Source: WRAV01 sp050950205
GTDB taxonomy: Bacteria; Bacillota; Clostridia; Oscillospirales; Ruminococcaceae
Direction of reading: 5' to 3'
DNA: 30,598 nt
Assembly (NCBI GenBank): GCA_050950205.1
Contig: JBMNHF010000022.1
Span: forward strand, 1-30,598
Part shown: positions 1 to 8,376 of the stretch, piece by piece
Position numbering within the stretch: position 1 is the first letter of the stretch
Layout: each line of letters starts with the position of its first letter
Translations under genes and position numbers: made by a program
Notes under the pieces: generated by a model
The model's database searches: none
The model's input: only the letters and a program-made list of their open reading frames with translations
What the model was told of the DNA's origin: nothing

Positions 1-351
1 GTCTTTCCCTTTTAGGCGCGCTGTACCGGAGATGACCTGTACTTGGTTGGCCTTCATCAAAAATTCCACACCGGCAACCAGGCTGCTTACAATCTCATTT
101 TTTCGGTCAAAGGCCTTGGCAAAATCCGGGGTGGCTCCACCATGGGTATGGATCCCGTACCCTTCCGCCAGATGCAGCCCATGGAGGTTATCGGTAACCG
201 CCAACAGGCTCTTGGTGGGAATGCAGCCTTTGTTGAGGCAGGTTCCCCCCAGTTTGTCTTTTTCAACCAGCGTTACCTGGCAGCCGCGCTTGGCGGCGTA
301 CAGGGCAGCCTCATATCCGCCGGGACCGGCGCCGATTACTGTTACTCGCAT
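1..351 (-). CDS. lpdA: Dihydrolipoamide dehydrogenase (E3), N-terminal part; gene runs off the left edge
   Basis: Flavoprotein that reoxidises the dihydrolipoyl arm of 2-oxo-acid/acetoin dehydrogenase complexes with NAD+. The 117 visible residues begin MRVTVIGAGPGGYEA, an FAD-binding GxGxxG turn at residues 7-12, followed by the redox-active disulfide motif GGTCLNKGCIP (Cys38 and Cys43). The C-terminal three quarters lie outside the window. The start is set by an AGGAGG ribosome site ten bases upstream that overlaps the stop codon of etfA, so the two genes are translationally close. It is the E3 one would expect for the lipoyl complex encoded at 8377-11339, although it lies in a different operon beside ETF genes. 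The family call is secure; acetoin-specific E3 (acoL) is inference. Confidence 0.93.
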   Translation of the reverse strand, partial: MRVTVIGAGPGGYEAALYAAKRGCQVTLVEKDKLGGTCLNKGCIPTKSLLAVTDNLHGLHLAEGYGIHTHGGATPDFAKAFDRKNEIVSSLVAGVEFLMKANQVQVISGTARLKGKD

Positions 352-355
352 GTTG

Positions 356-1345
356 TTACCTCCTATGCCTGAGTGCCTGGACAAGTCGGGGTACAATATC
401 GTATAAATCCCCCACGATACCCAGATCAGCTGTTTCAAAAATGGGGGCCGTGTTGTTTTTGTTGACTGCAATGATGTAATCCGAGCCCTCCATGCCTGCA
501 ATATGCTGAATGGCTCCGGAAATTCCAAACGCAAAGTACAAATCCGGGCGCACGGTTTTTCCGGTTTGTCCTACCTGGCGGTCCTGCTCAATCCAGCCGG
601 CCTCCACCGCAGCGCGGGAACCGGATAACTCCGCCTCCAAAATCTCTGCCAACTCGCCCAGGATTTGAAAACCCTCCGCCTCATTCAGTCCCCGTCCGCC
701 GGAAACCAGCACCTTGGCCTCGGTGATGTCGATTTGCCGCTTCTCTTCCCTGAAGATCCCCTTGATGGTTACGTTCATATCCTCATCGGTAAAGGGGACG
801 GAAAGGCGGGTGACCCTACCTGTTCGACTGCTGTCCGGCTCCATGGCCAGCATCACGCCGGGACGCACCGTCGCCATTTGGGGGCGGTGTTTTTCGCAGA
901 GGATGGTTGCCATGATATTTCCGCCAAAGGCCGGGCGAGTCATCAGAAGCAGCTTGCTTTCCGGGTCGATGTCCAGTGCAGTGCAGTCGGCGGTAAGGCC
1001 GGTGTGAATGCGGGCCGCGATCCGGGGAGCCAAATCCCTGCCGATGGAGGTTGCACCATACAGGACAATTTCAGGGTCGTTTGCGCGGATGGCTGCAGTT
1101 ACCGCTTTGGCATAGGGCTCGGTGACATATTCCTGGAGCATGGGGTGGTCCACCACAATCACTTGGTCCGCACCATGCTCAATCAGTGTCTCGCACAGGG
1201 GCTCCACGTTATGCCCCACCAGCACCGCCACCACTTCTTGCCCCAACTGCTCTGCCAGAAGACGGCCTTTGCCCAGCAGCTCCAAGGAGACTTTTTGGAG
1301 CTTTGCGTCCCGCTGTTCTATGTAGACAAATACATCTTTGCTCAT
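356..1345 (-). CDS. etfA: Electron transfer flavoprotein alpha subunit
   Basis: Alpha subunit (329 aa) of the heterodimeric ETF that takes electrons from acyl-CoA dehydrogenase. The N-terminal half is the Rossmann-like ETF domain; the C-terminal half carries the FAD-binding region, with the family signature around RPDLYFAFGISGAIQH and the following IIAVNKNNTAPIF stretch (about residues 270-305). The start ATG follows a GGAAGGGGG ribosome site and lies 15 bases after the etfB stop. Gene order acd-etfB-etfA is the normal one for butyryl-CoA-type dehydrogenase systems in Clostridia. Whether it bifurcates electrons to ferredoxin cannot be proved from sequence alone; the EtfB partner resembles bifurcating types. 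Confidence 0.96.
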   Translation of the reverse strand: MSKDVFVYIEQRDAKLQKVSLELLGKGRLLAEQLGQEVVAVLVGHNVEPLCETLIEHGADQVIVVDHPMLQEYVTEPYAKAVTAAIRANDPEIVLYGATSIGRDLAPRIAARIHTGLTADCTALDIDPESKLLLMTRPAFGGNIMATILCEKHRPQMATVRPGVMLAMEPDSSRTGRVTRLSVPFTDEDMNVTIKGIFREEKRQIDITEAKVLVSGGRGLNEAEGFQILGELAEILEAELSGSRAAVEAGWIEQDRQVGQTGKTVRPDLYFAFGISGAIQHIAGMEGSDYIIAVNKNNTAPIFETADLGIVGDLYDIVPRLVQALRHRR

Positions 1346-1360
1346 CTTTTAGCCCCCTTC

Positions 1361-2167
1361 CTATAGGATGAACCGCTGGGCAAGTTTGTCGACGATAATC
1401 GCCACAGCCTCGTCGGCTGAGAGGTTATCGTAGAGGGTGCCCATTGCCCGAGCTGTTTTGGAGAAAGATTTCTTCACCTTTGTGGGGGAGCCCATAAGTC
1501 CAATATTGGTTGGATCAACCGTGTCCTCTATCTCCGCAAGCCCCCACTTGGCCACCGTTTTGGAGCGGTAAGCGTCAAAGGCGCCGGCTACCGTTGGGTA
1601 GCGGGGCTGGCCCAGCTCCGACAGCACCGTCAACAAGCAGGGGAGCTTTACTTCCAACAGATGGACGCGATCCTCAAACTGCCTTTGGACAAGAACCGTA
1701 TCCCCGTTCAGCCGAATCTCCCGCACATAACTAACCTGGGGAATGCCCAGATGCTCGGCGATTTGAGGCCCCACCTGTGCGGTATCCCCGTCGATTGCCT
1801 GCCGTCCTGTGATGATTAGGTCGCAGTCCAGTTTTTTCAGGGCAGCTGCGATGGTGCTGGAAGTGGCCCAGGTATCGGCCCCGCCAAAAGCGCGGTCGGT
1901 AAGGAGGATTGCCTCATCGGCACCCATAGCCAGCGCTTCCCGCAGGGCCACCTCCGCCTGAGGCGGACCCATGGACAGGATGGTGACCTTGGCACCGCTC
2001 CTCTCCTTGATGCACAAAGCAGCCTCAATGCCTGCCTTATCATCGGGGTTGATAATGCTGGGTACCCCTTGGCGGATCAGCGTTCCTGTAACGGGGTCCA
2101 GCTTAACTTCGTTGGTGTCCGGCACCTGCTTGATGCAAACCACGATGTGCAGTTGCTTTTTCACCAC
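1361..2167 (-). CDS. etfB: Electron transfer flavoprotein beta subunit
   Basis: Beta subunit of ETF (268 aa). It starts with GTG immediately after the acyl-CoA dehydrogenase TAG; a second in-frame GTG follows directly, so the start is uncertain by one codon. Recognisable family stretches are VVCIKQVPDTNEVKLDP at the N-terminus, ALREALAMGADEAILL near residue 90, and GRQAIDGDTAQVGPQIAEHL near residue 125. These resemble, from memory, the EtfB of Acidaminococcus/Megasphaera/Clostridium Bcd-Etf complexes, which carry a bifurcating FAD and accept NADH. That would allow NADH-driven ferredoxin reduction with the acyl-CoA dehydrogenase next door; this is an inference. Confidence 0.96.
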   Translation of the reverse strand: MVKKQLHIVVCIKQVPDTNEVKLDPVTGTLIRQGVPSIINPDDKAGIEAALCIKERSGAKVTILSMGPPQAEVALREALAMGADEAILLTDRAFGGADTWATSSTIAAALKKLDCDLIITGRQAIDGDTAQVGPQIAEHLGIPQVSYVREIRLNGDTVLVQRQFEDRVHLLEVKLPCLLTVLSELGQPRYPTVAGAFDAYRSKTVAKWGLAEIEDTVDPTNIGLMGSPTKVKKSFSKTARAMGTLYDNLSADEAVAIIVDKLAQRFIL

Positions 2168-3310
2168 CTATTTCACCCCCATCCAACCGGCAATGACCAT
2201 CTTTTGAATTTCAGAGGTTCCCTCGTAAATTTCCAGTATCTTGGCGTCCCGCATCATCCGCTCGATGGGGTATTCACGGGTGTAGCCATATCCACCAAAC
2301 AGCTGAAGGCAGCGCCGGGTCACGTCGTTGGCGACCTCCGAACCGAACAGCTTGACCATGGCGGCCAAGTGGCCGTAGGGTCTTCCGTCCCGTTTTTCGC
2401 AGGCGGCTTTGTAGGTCAGGGTGCGGCAGGCTTCCACGGCGGCCTGCATGGAAGCCAGCTCGAACTGAGTGTTTTGAAACTGAGAGATGCGCCTGCCAAA
2501 CTGCTTGCGCTCTTTTGTATATTTCACCGTCTCGTCAATGGCTCCTTGGGCCAGCCCGGTGGCCTGCGCCCCCACGCCAATGCGGCCACCGTCGAGGGTG
2601 TGCATTGCAATTTTAAAGCCTTGTCCCTCTGCACCCAGCAGGTTTTCTTTGGGGACAGGGCAGTCCCGGAAGATGAGCTCGGCGGTGCAGGAACCCTTGA
2701 TGCCCATCTTTTTTTCTTTTGCACCAAAGGTAAAGCCGGGGGTTCCCTTTTCCACAATCAGGGCGGAGATGCCCCTGGTGCCTTTGCTCTTATCGGTCAT
2801 ACACATGATGATGTAAAGATCTGCATAACCTGCGCTGGTGATAAAGATTTTGTTTCCGTTGAGGATATAGTGATCCCCTTCCAGTACCGCTTTGGTCTGC
2901 TGAAGAGCGGCGTCGCTACCCGCCCCCGCCTCGGTAAGACCAAAAGCGCCCAGTTTCTCCCCCTTGGCCAACGGCACCAGGAACTTTTGCTTTTGCTCCT
3001 CGGTCCCCCAGTTGTAGATGGGATATGCGCACAGGGAGGTGTGGGCCCCCAGCACCACACTGGTGGTCAGGCAGGCTTTCGCTATCTCCTCCATGCAAAT
3101 CATGTAAGCCAGGTCATCGCCACCCTGCCCACCGTATTCTTTTGGAAAGGGAATACCCAGCAGGCCTGCCTTGGCCAGCTTGGGGATGGTCTCCTCCGGG
3201 AAGCGCTCCTTCTCATCCAACTCGGCAGCGATGGGCTTTACCTCCTGCTGCGCAAAGCGTCGGCACATATCCCGCACCAGCGCATACTCGTTATCCAACG
3301 AAAACTCCAT
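2168..3310 (-). CDS. Acyl-CoA dehydrogenase (butyryl-CoA dehydrogenase-like)
   Basis: FAD enzyme (380 aa) that introduces or removes an alpha-beta double bond in a short acyl-CoA, exchanging electrons with ETF. The C-terminal YEGTSEIQ motif supplies the catalytic glutamate (about Glu363), and the middle holds the FAD-contacting GLTEAGAGSDA and the ITSAG stretch. Length and motifs match the bacterial short-chain family (Bcd/AcdA). The start ATG follows GAGGAGG at seven bases. It sits between a crotonase-fold gene and etfBA, so all four probably act on the same CoA thioester. The exact substrate (butyryl, a branched or a cyclic acyl-CoA) cannot be read from sequence. Confidence 0.95.
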   Translation of the reverse strand: MEFSLDNEYALVRDMCRRFAQQEVKPIAAELDEKERFPEETIPKLAKAGLLGIPFPKEYGGQGGDDLAYMICMEEIAKACLTTSVVLGAHTSLCAYPIYNWGTEEQKQKFLVPLAKGEKLGAFGLTEAGAGSDAALQQTKAVLEGDHYILNGNKIFITSAGYADLYIIMCMTDKSKGTRGISALIVEKGTPGFTFGAKEKKMGIKGSCTAELIFRDCPVPKENLLGAEGQGFKIAMHTLDGGRIGVGAQATGLAQGAIDETVKYTKERKQFGRRISQFQNTQFELASMQAAVEACRTLTYKAACEKRDGRPYGHLAAMVKLFGSEVANDVTRRCLQLFGGYGYTREYPIERMMRDAKILEIYEGTSEIQKMVIAGWMGVK

Positions 3311-3329
3311 GGAAGGTCCTCCTCATCGG

Positions 3330-4115
3330 TCATTGATTGCCAAATTTGGGACGTCTTTTTTCCAAAAACGCATTGACGCCCTCTACATGGTCCTTTGAAA
3401 AATAGGACGCGTACTGGTACTCCATTTCGTTTTGCAGGCCTGCGTCAAAGCCTGGAAAAGCGCAGCGATTGATCATGGTTTTGATCCGGCTGTAAGCAAC
3501 CGGGGCTGTGGCCAGCAGCTTCTGACAAGTTTTTTCCACCTGTTCTTCAAACCGGTCCGCAGGTACCGCCTTGGTGATAATTCCCCACTGCGCTGCCTCT
3601 GTGCCGAGAAAGACACCGCCACCCAGCATCAGTTCCTTGGCTTTGTTGACCCCGGCGGACTTTACCAGCAGGGCAGTTCCTCCCATATCCGGCACAAGGG
3701 CCAGGTTGATAAACGCAAAGGTGAATTTGGCATCTTCCCTAGCAATGCTGAAGTCGCAGGCCATGGCCAGGCTCATACCCGCACCTGCACAGGCGCCTTC
3801 GATGGCACAGATGGTGGGTTTGCTCATGTTTTTTAGGCGCATGGCCGCATCGCCCAACCGCCCCAGTGCCAGGCGGGAGTAACTTCCGGTTTGAGCCTGC
3901 TGCTGCATGGCCCGAATGTTTCCGCCGCTGCAAAAGGTGTTGTTTGCTCCCCGAATCAGGACAGCGCCCACAGCGTCATCGAATTCACATCGCTCCAGCA
4001 CCGCTGCAAGCTCCGAGATGACATCCTCGGAGAGCGCGTTGGCGCTCTCCTTGTCATCGAGGATGATGGTGGCAAGCCGATCTTTGATTTGAAATCCGAT
4101 CTGTTTGCAATCCAT
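3330..4115 (-). CDS. Enoyl-CoA hydratase/isomerase (crotonase) family protein, atypical active site
   Basis: Crotonase-fold CoA enzyme (261 aa). The start ATG at 4115 is chosen because AAGGAGGGG lies six bases upstream; a longer reading from 4151 has no ribosome site. The oxyanion-hole region is present (FCSGGNI near residue 64 and EGACAGAGM near 110). The two catalytic glutamates of classical hydratases are not: the GGGCE position reads GAGMS (Ser115) and the PEI position reads AFI (Phe135). An Asp is kept in LVPDMGG (Asp143), as in PaaG-type isomerases. It may therefore isomerise, or act on an unusual ring or enoyl-CoA, rather than hydrate crotonyl-CoA. Family secure, reaction unknown. Confidence 0.92.
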   Translation of the reverse strand: MDCKQIGFQIKDRLATIILDDKESANALSEDVISELAAVLERCEFDDAVGAVLIRGANNTFCSGGNIRAMQQQAQTGSYSRLALGRLGDAAMRLKNMSKPTICAIEGACAGAGMSLAMACDFSIAREDAKFTFAFINLALVPDMGGTALLVKSAGVNKAKELMLGGGVFLGTEAAQWGIITKAVPADRFEEQVEKTCQKLLATAPVAYSRIKTMINRCAFPGFDAGLQNEMEYQYASYFSKDHVEGVNAFLEKRRPKFGNQ

Positions 4116-4185
4116 AAGGCCCCTCCTTACTGGCGCGAAACCGCTGGCCACAAAGCCACAAGACGGTCCGCGTTGACCGACCTTT

Positions 4186-5217
4186 CTACAGTTTGGGATC
4201 GATCAAAACTTTAATGTCTTTGGATTTGCCGGTGGCCAGCGCCACAAAGGTGTCCTGGGCTTGTTCCAGGGAGATGACATTGGTGATATGTTTGGCAAAG
4301 TCGGCCTCGTTTTCTTCCACCGCCTTAATGGCTGCCCGAAAATCTTCTTCGCTGTAGCTCCAGCAGCTTTGATAGCGGATCTCCTTGGTCAAGAAGGGGT
4401 AGAAATCAAAGGTAAAGGGCCCTACCATAGCGCCGACCTGCACAATGGTGCCACCTTTGCGCACCAGCGGAACCATGGTTTTGTTAAACAGCTCTTCTGT
4501 GGGATGGCTGCACTCAAACACAACATCAAAGCCCAGGCCGGCCTGCTTTTGCACTTGTTCGAATACGCCCTCCTCTTGCAGGTTGACTACTTGAGTGGCG
4601 ACACTGTGCTTTTTCAGGTGCTCGATTCGGACGGGATTGATCTCGGACATCACAATGGTCTGTGCCCCCATCTGTTTAACCCACCAAGCGGTCATGATGG
4701 CAATAATACCGCCGCCGATGATCAGAACCTTATCGCCTTGCTGGATGTGGCCCAGTTTTGCGCCGTGATAGCCGCTGGACACGGGCTCGACCAATGCAGC
4801 TACCTTGGGATCCAGTTTGTCGGAAAGCTTCATGGCCAGATCGGCACGAATGGCAAAATAGGGGCTGTTTGCACCCTGACGACTAACGCCGGGGCCGCCT
4901 CTGCGGGGTGTTTCGGGGCAGAGATGAGTGTCTCCTTTGTTGCAGTAGTAGCAGTCGCGGCAATAATTTTGAGGGATGCCGGTGACCAGGTCCCCTACTT
5001 TGAGATCGTCCCGGGGGCCGGGGTCAATGACTTTGCCTGCATATTCGTGACCGATGATATTCCCTGCAAAGCGTCCACCGCCAGCCCACATACCTAGATC
5101 CGACCCGCACAAGCCAACATAGCTTACCTCGATGATGACGTGTTCCCCATCTTGTACCGGCTTATCGACCTGGACAACTTCCAGTCTTCCGGCCTCGGCA
5201 ATTTTTAGAGCTTTCAC
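4186..5217 (-). CDS. Zinc-dependent medium-chain alcohol/diol dehydrogenase
   Basis: Medium-chain dehydrogenase/reductase (343 aa) oxidising a secondary alcohol or diol with NAD(P)+. The GTG start at 5217 follows AAGGAGG at eight bases; longer in-frame readings run through the promoter region. Catalytic zinc ligands are visible as Cys37 (CGSD) and His57-Glu58 (GHEYAG). The structural zinc lobe is complete with Cys86, Cys89, Cys92 and Cys100. The Rossmann turn reads IIGGGIIA. As first gene of a leftward operon facing a LuxR-type regulator and near acetoin-dehydrogenase-like genes, it could be a butanediol dehydrogenase making acetoin. Threonine-, sorbitol- or 6-hydroxycyclohexenecarbonyl-CoA-type dehydrogenases share this fold, so the substrate is open. 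Confidence 0.92.
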   Translation of the reverse strand: MKALKIAEAGRLEVVQVDKPVQDGEHVIIEVSYVGLCGSDLGMWAGGGRFAGNIIGHEYAGKVIDPGPRDDLKVGDLVTGIPQNYCRDCYYCNKGDTHLCPETPRRGGPGVSRQGANSPYFAIRADLAMKLSDKLDPKVAALVEPVSSGYHGAKLGHIQQGDKVLIIGGGIIAIMTAWWVKQMGAQTIVMSEINPVRIEHLKKHSVATQVVNLQEEGVFEQVQKQAGLGFDVVFECSHPTEELFNKTMVPLVRKGGTIVQVGAMVGPFTFDFYPFLTKEIRYQSCWSYSEEDFRAAIKAVEENEADFAKHITNVISLEQAQDTFVALATGKSKDIKVLIDPKL

Positions 5218-5235
5218 TACTTTGCCTCCTTTATG

Positions 5236-5264
5236 TTGAAATATTTTTATACTTAGTGTATGAT
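5236..5264 (+). promoter_or_regulatory. Sigma-A-type promoter of the LuxR-family regulator
   Basis: TTGAAA, a 17-base spacer and TATGAT give a near-consensus -35/-10 pair whose start point would fall about 28 bases before the regulator ATG. It lies in the 81-base gap between divergent genes, so the leftward dehydrogenase operon must use an overlapping promoter. An imperfect inverted repeat (ATAC TTAGT GTAT, 5249-5261) overlaps the -10 and could be an operator. Confidence 0.65.
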
Positions 5265-5298
5265 TAACCAAAAAGATTATGGCTAAGGTGGTGGATTT

Positions 5299-6444
5299 AT
5301 GGGCTTTGCCAATCGGTTGGATCTTTCTCAAACAATTCTGGACTTTATCTACCAGCTGCCCAACGGTTATTCCAACTATCCAGAGCATGTTCTCAGGTTA
5401 TTTTCAAAATATTTGCACCAGAACACCCTGGCCTTTATTCCCATCTGCCTGCGTTATGCGGACTTGCAGAAGGCGCGCTCGGACTATTTTGTGGGGGATT
5501 ATCTCACGCTAAATGTTCCACCGGAATGGTTGCGGGATTATAACCGTTACTACCACAGCAAGGACATTTTCCGCCATGCTTTTTTGCCCGCCGACCTGCG
5601 CAGAAAACCGGTGGTCACCATCGAGGATGTGATGCCCTACGATAAGTTCCGCCAAACAGAATACTACCTGTACTTACAGCGCAACGGCACACCCCACCAA
5701 GTAGTCATCAACCTCAACCACCGGGATACCTACCTTGGGGCTATCGCTGTGTACCACACCGTTGAGGAAGGGCCTTTTACACCGGAGGAGATTGCCGTAT
5801 TCGAAACCCTCAACCCCTTCATCGCACAGCATTATTGCCGCGCCATCGAGTCCAGTCCCCGCAATTTTTTGCAAAGCTTGTTTCGGGAAGAGGGCTTTCG
5901 CGATCTCGATTTGGGGATCGTCATGTTGGATGAGGCCTACCTGGTGCTGGAAGCGAACCGCACCGCACAGCGATATGCGGAGCACATGCTCAAAGAGGGT
6001 TCCTCTGCGCTGGTTTACAAAACCGCCCAGGGAGAAAACAGTCAGTTCCCCAAGGTGCAACAGGTCTTTAACCGTATGGGTAGCAGCATCTTTTGCAAGG
6101 AAAAAACCACCCAATACATCTGCGGGGACCAGATTTACCAGTTCCATGCCAGCAGCATGATATCTCCCAGCAAAAACTTAAGTAAAATGGAAACTCTGTA
6201 CCTTGTGTTCATCCATATAGCGCAGGAGAGTTCGGTAGCAAATCCAGAGGTATTTAAGGCACTGACAGCCCGGGAGGCTGAAATTGTAGAGCGAATTGCC
6301 AAGGGATGCTCCAACACGCAGATTGCCCAGCAGATGCACATCAGCATTCATACGGTTAAAACCCACATTCTGAACATCTATAAAAAGCAGGGAGTAAACA
6401 GTAGAACGGCTCTGCTGCACAAACTGCACAACACCCAGCGGTGA
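5299..6444 (+). CDS. LuxR-family transcriptional regulator
   Basis: DNA-binding regulator of 381 residues. The last 65 residues form a LuxR/GerE helix-turn-helix (LTAREAEIVERIAKG, then TQIAQQMHISIHTVKTH). The long N-terminal portion has no receiver-domain phosphorylation site that I can recognise and looks like a GAF/PAS-type sensor region, so it probably binds a small ligand rather than being phosphorylated. It is transcribed away from the diol dehydrogenase/acyl-CoA operon and convergently with the lipoate ligase/amidohydrolase operon, which makes it the likely local activator of one or both. A near-consensus promoter precedes it and a terminator hairpin overlaps its stop codon. The ligand is unknown. 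Confidence 0.9.
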   Translation: MGFANRLDLSQTILDFIYQLPNGYSNYPEHVLRLFSKYLHQNTLAFIPICLRYADLQKARSDYFVGDYLTLNVPPEWLRDYNRYYHSKDIFRHAFLPADLRRKPVVTIEDVMPYDKFRQTEYYLYLQRNGTPHQVVINLNHRDTYLGAIAVYHTVEEGPFTPEEIAVFETLNPFIAQHYCRAIESSPRNFLQSLFREEGFRDLDLGIVMLDEAYLVLEANRTAQRYAEHMLKEGSSALVYKTAQGENSQFPKVQQVFNRMGSSIFCKEKTTQYICGDQIYQFHASSMISPSKNLSKMETLYLVFIHIAQESSVANPEVFKALTAREAEIVERIAKGCSNTQIAQQMHISIHTVKTHILNIYKKQGVNSRTALLHKLHNTQR

Positions 6445-6464
6445 AAACTGTCTGGGTGTTTTTT
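6430..6464 (+). terminator. Intrinsic terminator after the LuxR-family gene
   Basis: AACACCCAG pairs with CTGGGTGTT around a 13-base loop and is followed by a run of T. The hairpin contains the regulator stop codon, and its T-run overlaps the stop codon of the convergent amidohydrolase, so the two genes meet end to end with no spacer. Confidence 0.85.
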
Positions 6465-7269
6465 ATGGAGAAAACACACGCAGCGCATTCTCGGAGAAGA
6501 TTTGCCGTTGGTCTTGCTCCGAAAAACCGCAGGATAAGATAAAGTCAATGGCTTGCTGCTGCGGGCACCAAGGCGAGTCGCTGCCAAAGAGGATTCGATG
6601 GACCCCGTGTTTTTTGACAATCCGCCGGAACTGTGCCGGGTCCATCAATTGACAGGCCAGGGAGGTATCCAGATAAATCTCCTTTCCCACCAAGCCGGAT
6701 TCAACTTCGTCCCACTGTCGGCTGCCACCCATATGAGCCGCTACAAAGGTGGTCTCTGGGCAGAGCTCCAGCATTTTTGCCAGAGAGGTTGGGCTGCCGT
6801 CTGCCTGTTTGCTGGCCAGAATATCCAGCCCGGCATGGAGCACCACCGGAAGCCCCTCTTCACCGCAGGCTCGGAACATCTCCACAATCCGCTCATCCAG
6901 TACCGAAAAATTCTGGAACACGGGATGCATCTTTACACCCCGCAGCCCCAGCGATTTCATGCGCCGGATCAGCTCCCCATAGTTTTCGTTGTTGGGATGC
7001 AGCGTTCCTGCGCAGAGGAATCGCGGGTTGCGCTCCTGCAAGCGAGCCGACCATTGGATCAGCACCTCGGTCTGGGTGGATTTGGTGGCCAGTGGCAGGT
7101 ATACCACCCGATCCACATGGCACTGGTCCATGGAACGCTCCAACGCCCCCACCGTGCCATCTAGGGCGTTTGTGTGTCCGCTGCGCTCCAGCGCTGTACG
7201 GACACTTTCAATGGCGGCTGGAGCAATCTCGTCGGCAAATACATGGACATGGGCATCCACAATCGTCAT
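6463..7269 (-). CDS. Amidohydrolase-2 family metal-dependent hydrolase or decarboxylase
   Basis: TIM-barrel enzyme (268 aa). Metal-ligand motifs in order are DAHVHVF (His7, His9), GVKMHP, VVLHAG, AAHMGG and the late aspartate in FGSDSPW, the pattern of the amidohydrolase_2/ACMSD-like family, whose members hydrolyse C-N or C-C bonds or decarboxylate. It starts immediately after the TAG of the lipoate ligase gene, so translation is coupled. It is the last gene of the leftward lipoyl-complex operon. A role opening or trimming the substrate fed to that complex is possible but not shown. No signal peptide, so cytoplasmic. Confidence 0.88.
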   Translation of the reverse strand: MTIVDAHVHVFADEIAPAAIESVRTALERSGHTNALDGTVGALERSMDQCHVDRVVYLPLATKSTQTEVLIQWSARLQERNPRFLCAGTLHPNNENYGELIRRMKSLGLRGVKMHPVFQNFSVLDERIVEMFRACGEEGLPVVLHAGLDILASKQADGSPTSLAKMLELCPETTFVAAHMGGSRQWDEVESGLVGKEIYLDTSLACQLMDPAQFRRIVKKHGVHRILFGSDSPWCPQQQAIDFILSCGFSEQDQRQIFSENALRVFSP

Positions 7270-8280
7270 CTAAACCATACACCTTTCCGTTTCCACGGCT
7301 CCCTGGAACATGCAATCTAAAAGTTGCGGAAGGGTGATTTTCCCCAAATACAGGTGGAGCTGCAGACATTTTATTCGCTGCTCCACTGCACTGCGCTGGA
7401 AGGGAAGACCAACCAGCAGGGATTCCAGCCCCTCCATTGCCGTCAAGCCGAGAAAATCTCCCTGAATCTTGCAGCTGTGGATTAATCCGTGGGTTATGTT
7501 AAACAAAATTTGAATTTTTCCACCGGGATACCGTTGCGTATTACAGTATTGAAACGCAGGCGCTTGGCCATAATTCCAGTCCCAGGTGCGATACTTTTCA
7601 TCCCGAAGCTGCCGGATCCGGGCAAGATCGTCTTCTCCCAGGGATCGTTTTTCCAACCCTTCCCGGCCAAAGACGTCCAGAAGCTGCTGCCAAAAATCGG
7701 ATAGGGATACCGTTTCGGGCAGAAAGGGCTTAATATTGGTCACCCGGCTGCGGACCGAACTCGCTCCTTTGGATTGGAACTTGGCGTGATCCACCCGCAG
7801 CACCTTTTGCAGCATCTGCAAATCGGAATCGAACAGCAGGGTGCCGTGGTGGAGCATTCTGCCCTTTTCCAGCCGCTGTGCCGTGCCAGAGATTTTTTGC
7901 CCCTGTATGGCAAGGTCGTTGCGACCCTGCAGCTCAGCGGGGATTCCCATTTCCCTCAATGCCCTGATCATGGGACGGCAGATCCGCTCGATATCCAGAT
8001 CCTCACCGCTTTCGGGAAAGATAAAGGAGTAGTTGAGGTTCCCCAAATCGTGGTATACCGCGCCGCCCCCGGTGGAGCGGCGCACCACGTTGACCCCCAA
8101 CTCCCGGACCGCGTTGGCGTTCACTTCGCTCTCGGCGTTCTGGTAACGGCCAATGATGATGGAGTGGTGGTTCTGCCACAGTAGCATAATCTCCGGGCAG
8201 TCGGTGAGCTGCGTCAGACAGTATTCCTCAAAGGCAAGATTCCACGTGGGGTCATGGGACCCTGTCTCCATATAAATCAT
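7270..8280 (-). CDS. lplA: Lipoate-protein ligase
   Basis: Attaches lipoate (via lipoyl-AMP) to the lysine of lipoyl domains (336 aa). The lipoate-binding RRSTGGGAVYHD motif is at residues 67-78, the catalytic lysine lies in GQKISGTAQ (Lys129), and HGTLLFD follows near 145. A separate C-terminal accessory domain is present, as in LplA proteins of full length. The start at 8280 has GGAGGTG five bases upstream; a longer reading from 8361 lacks one. It lies between E1 beta and the amidohydrolase, in the same operon as a free lipoyl-domain protein (11094-11339) that is its obvious client, so the complex can be lipoylated from scavenged lipoate. Confidence 0.94.
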   Translation of the reverse strand: MIYMETGSHDPTWNLAFEEYCLTQLTDCPEIMLLWQNHHSIIIGRYQNAESEVNANAVRELGVNVVRRSTGGGAVYHDLGNLNYSFIFPESGEDLDIERICRPMIRALREMGIPAELQGRNDLAIQGQKISGTAQRLEKGRMLHHGTLLFDSDLQMLQKVLRVDHAKFQSKGASSVRSRVTNIKPFLPETVSLSDFWQQLLDVFGREGLEKRSLGEDDLARIRQLRDEKYRTWDWNYGQAPAFQYCNTQRYPGGKIQILFNITHGLIHSCKIQGDFLGLTAMEGLESLLVGLPFQRSAVEQRIKCLQLHLYLGKITLPQLLDCMFQGAVETERCMV

Positions 8281-8290
8281 TGGGCACCTC

Positions 8291-8350
8291 CAAAACAGAA
8301 AGCCTGCCGCGTGGGGGCATATGTATATCTTCGGCCGGCGCGGCAAGCTT
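8291..8350 (-). terminator. Attenuator-like hairpin between the E1 beta gene and lplA
   Basis: On the minus strand AAGCTTGCCGCG (8350-8339) pairs over 12 positions, one a G-U, with CGCGGCAGGCTT (8311-8300), and the tail reads TCTGTTTTGG. The hairpin lies entirely in the gap before the lplA ribosome site. The T-run is interrupted, so partial termination or an mRNA 3'-end stabiliser setting lower lplA expression is more likely than a full stop. Confidence 0.5.
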
Positions 8351-8376
8351 GAATCTACCATGTTGGGTACAGGCTT

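Noticed and set aside
2069..3376. Long open frame of 435 codons on the plus strand
   Set aside because: It is antisense to the acyl-CoA dehydrogenase and etfB genes, has no recognisable motif and no ribosome site, and its low-complexity His/Gly-rich protein is typical of a shadow frame.
4261..5097. Plus-strand open frame of 278 codons
   Set aside because: Antisense to the zinc dehydrogenase with intact zinc ligands; no ribosome site or family resemblance.
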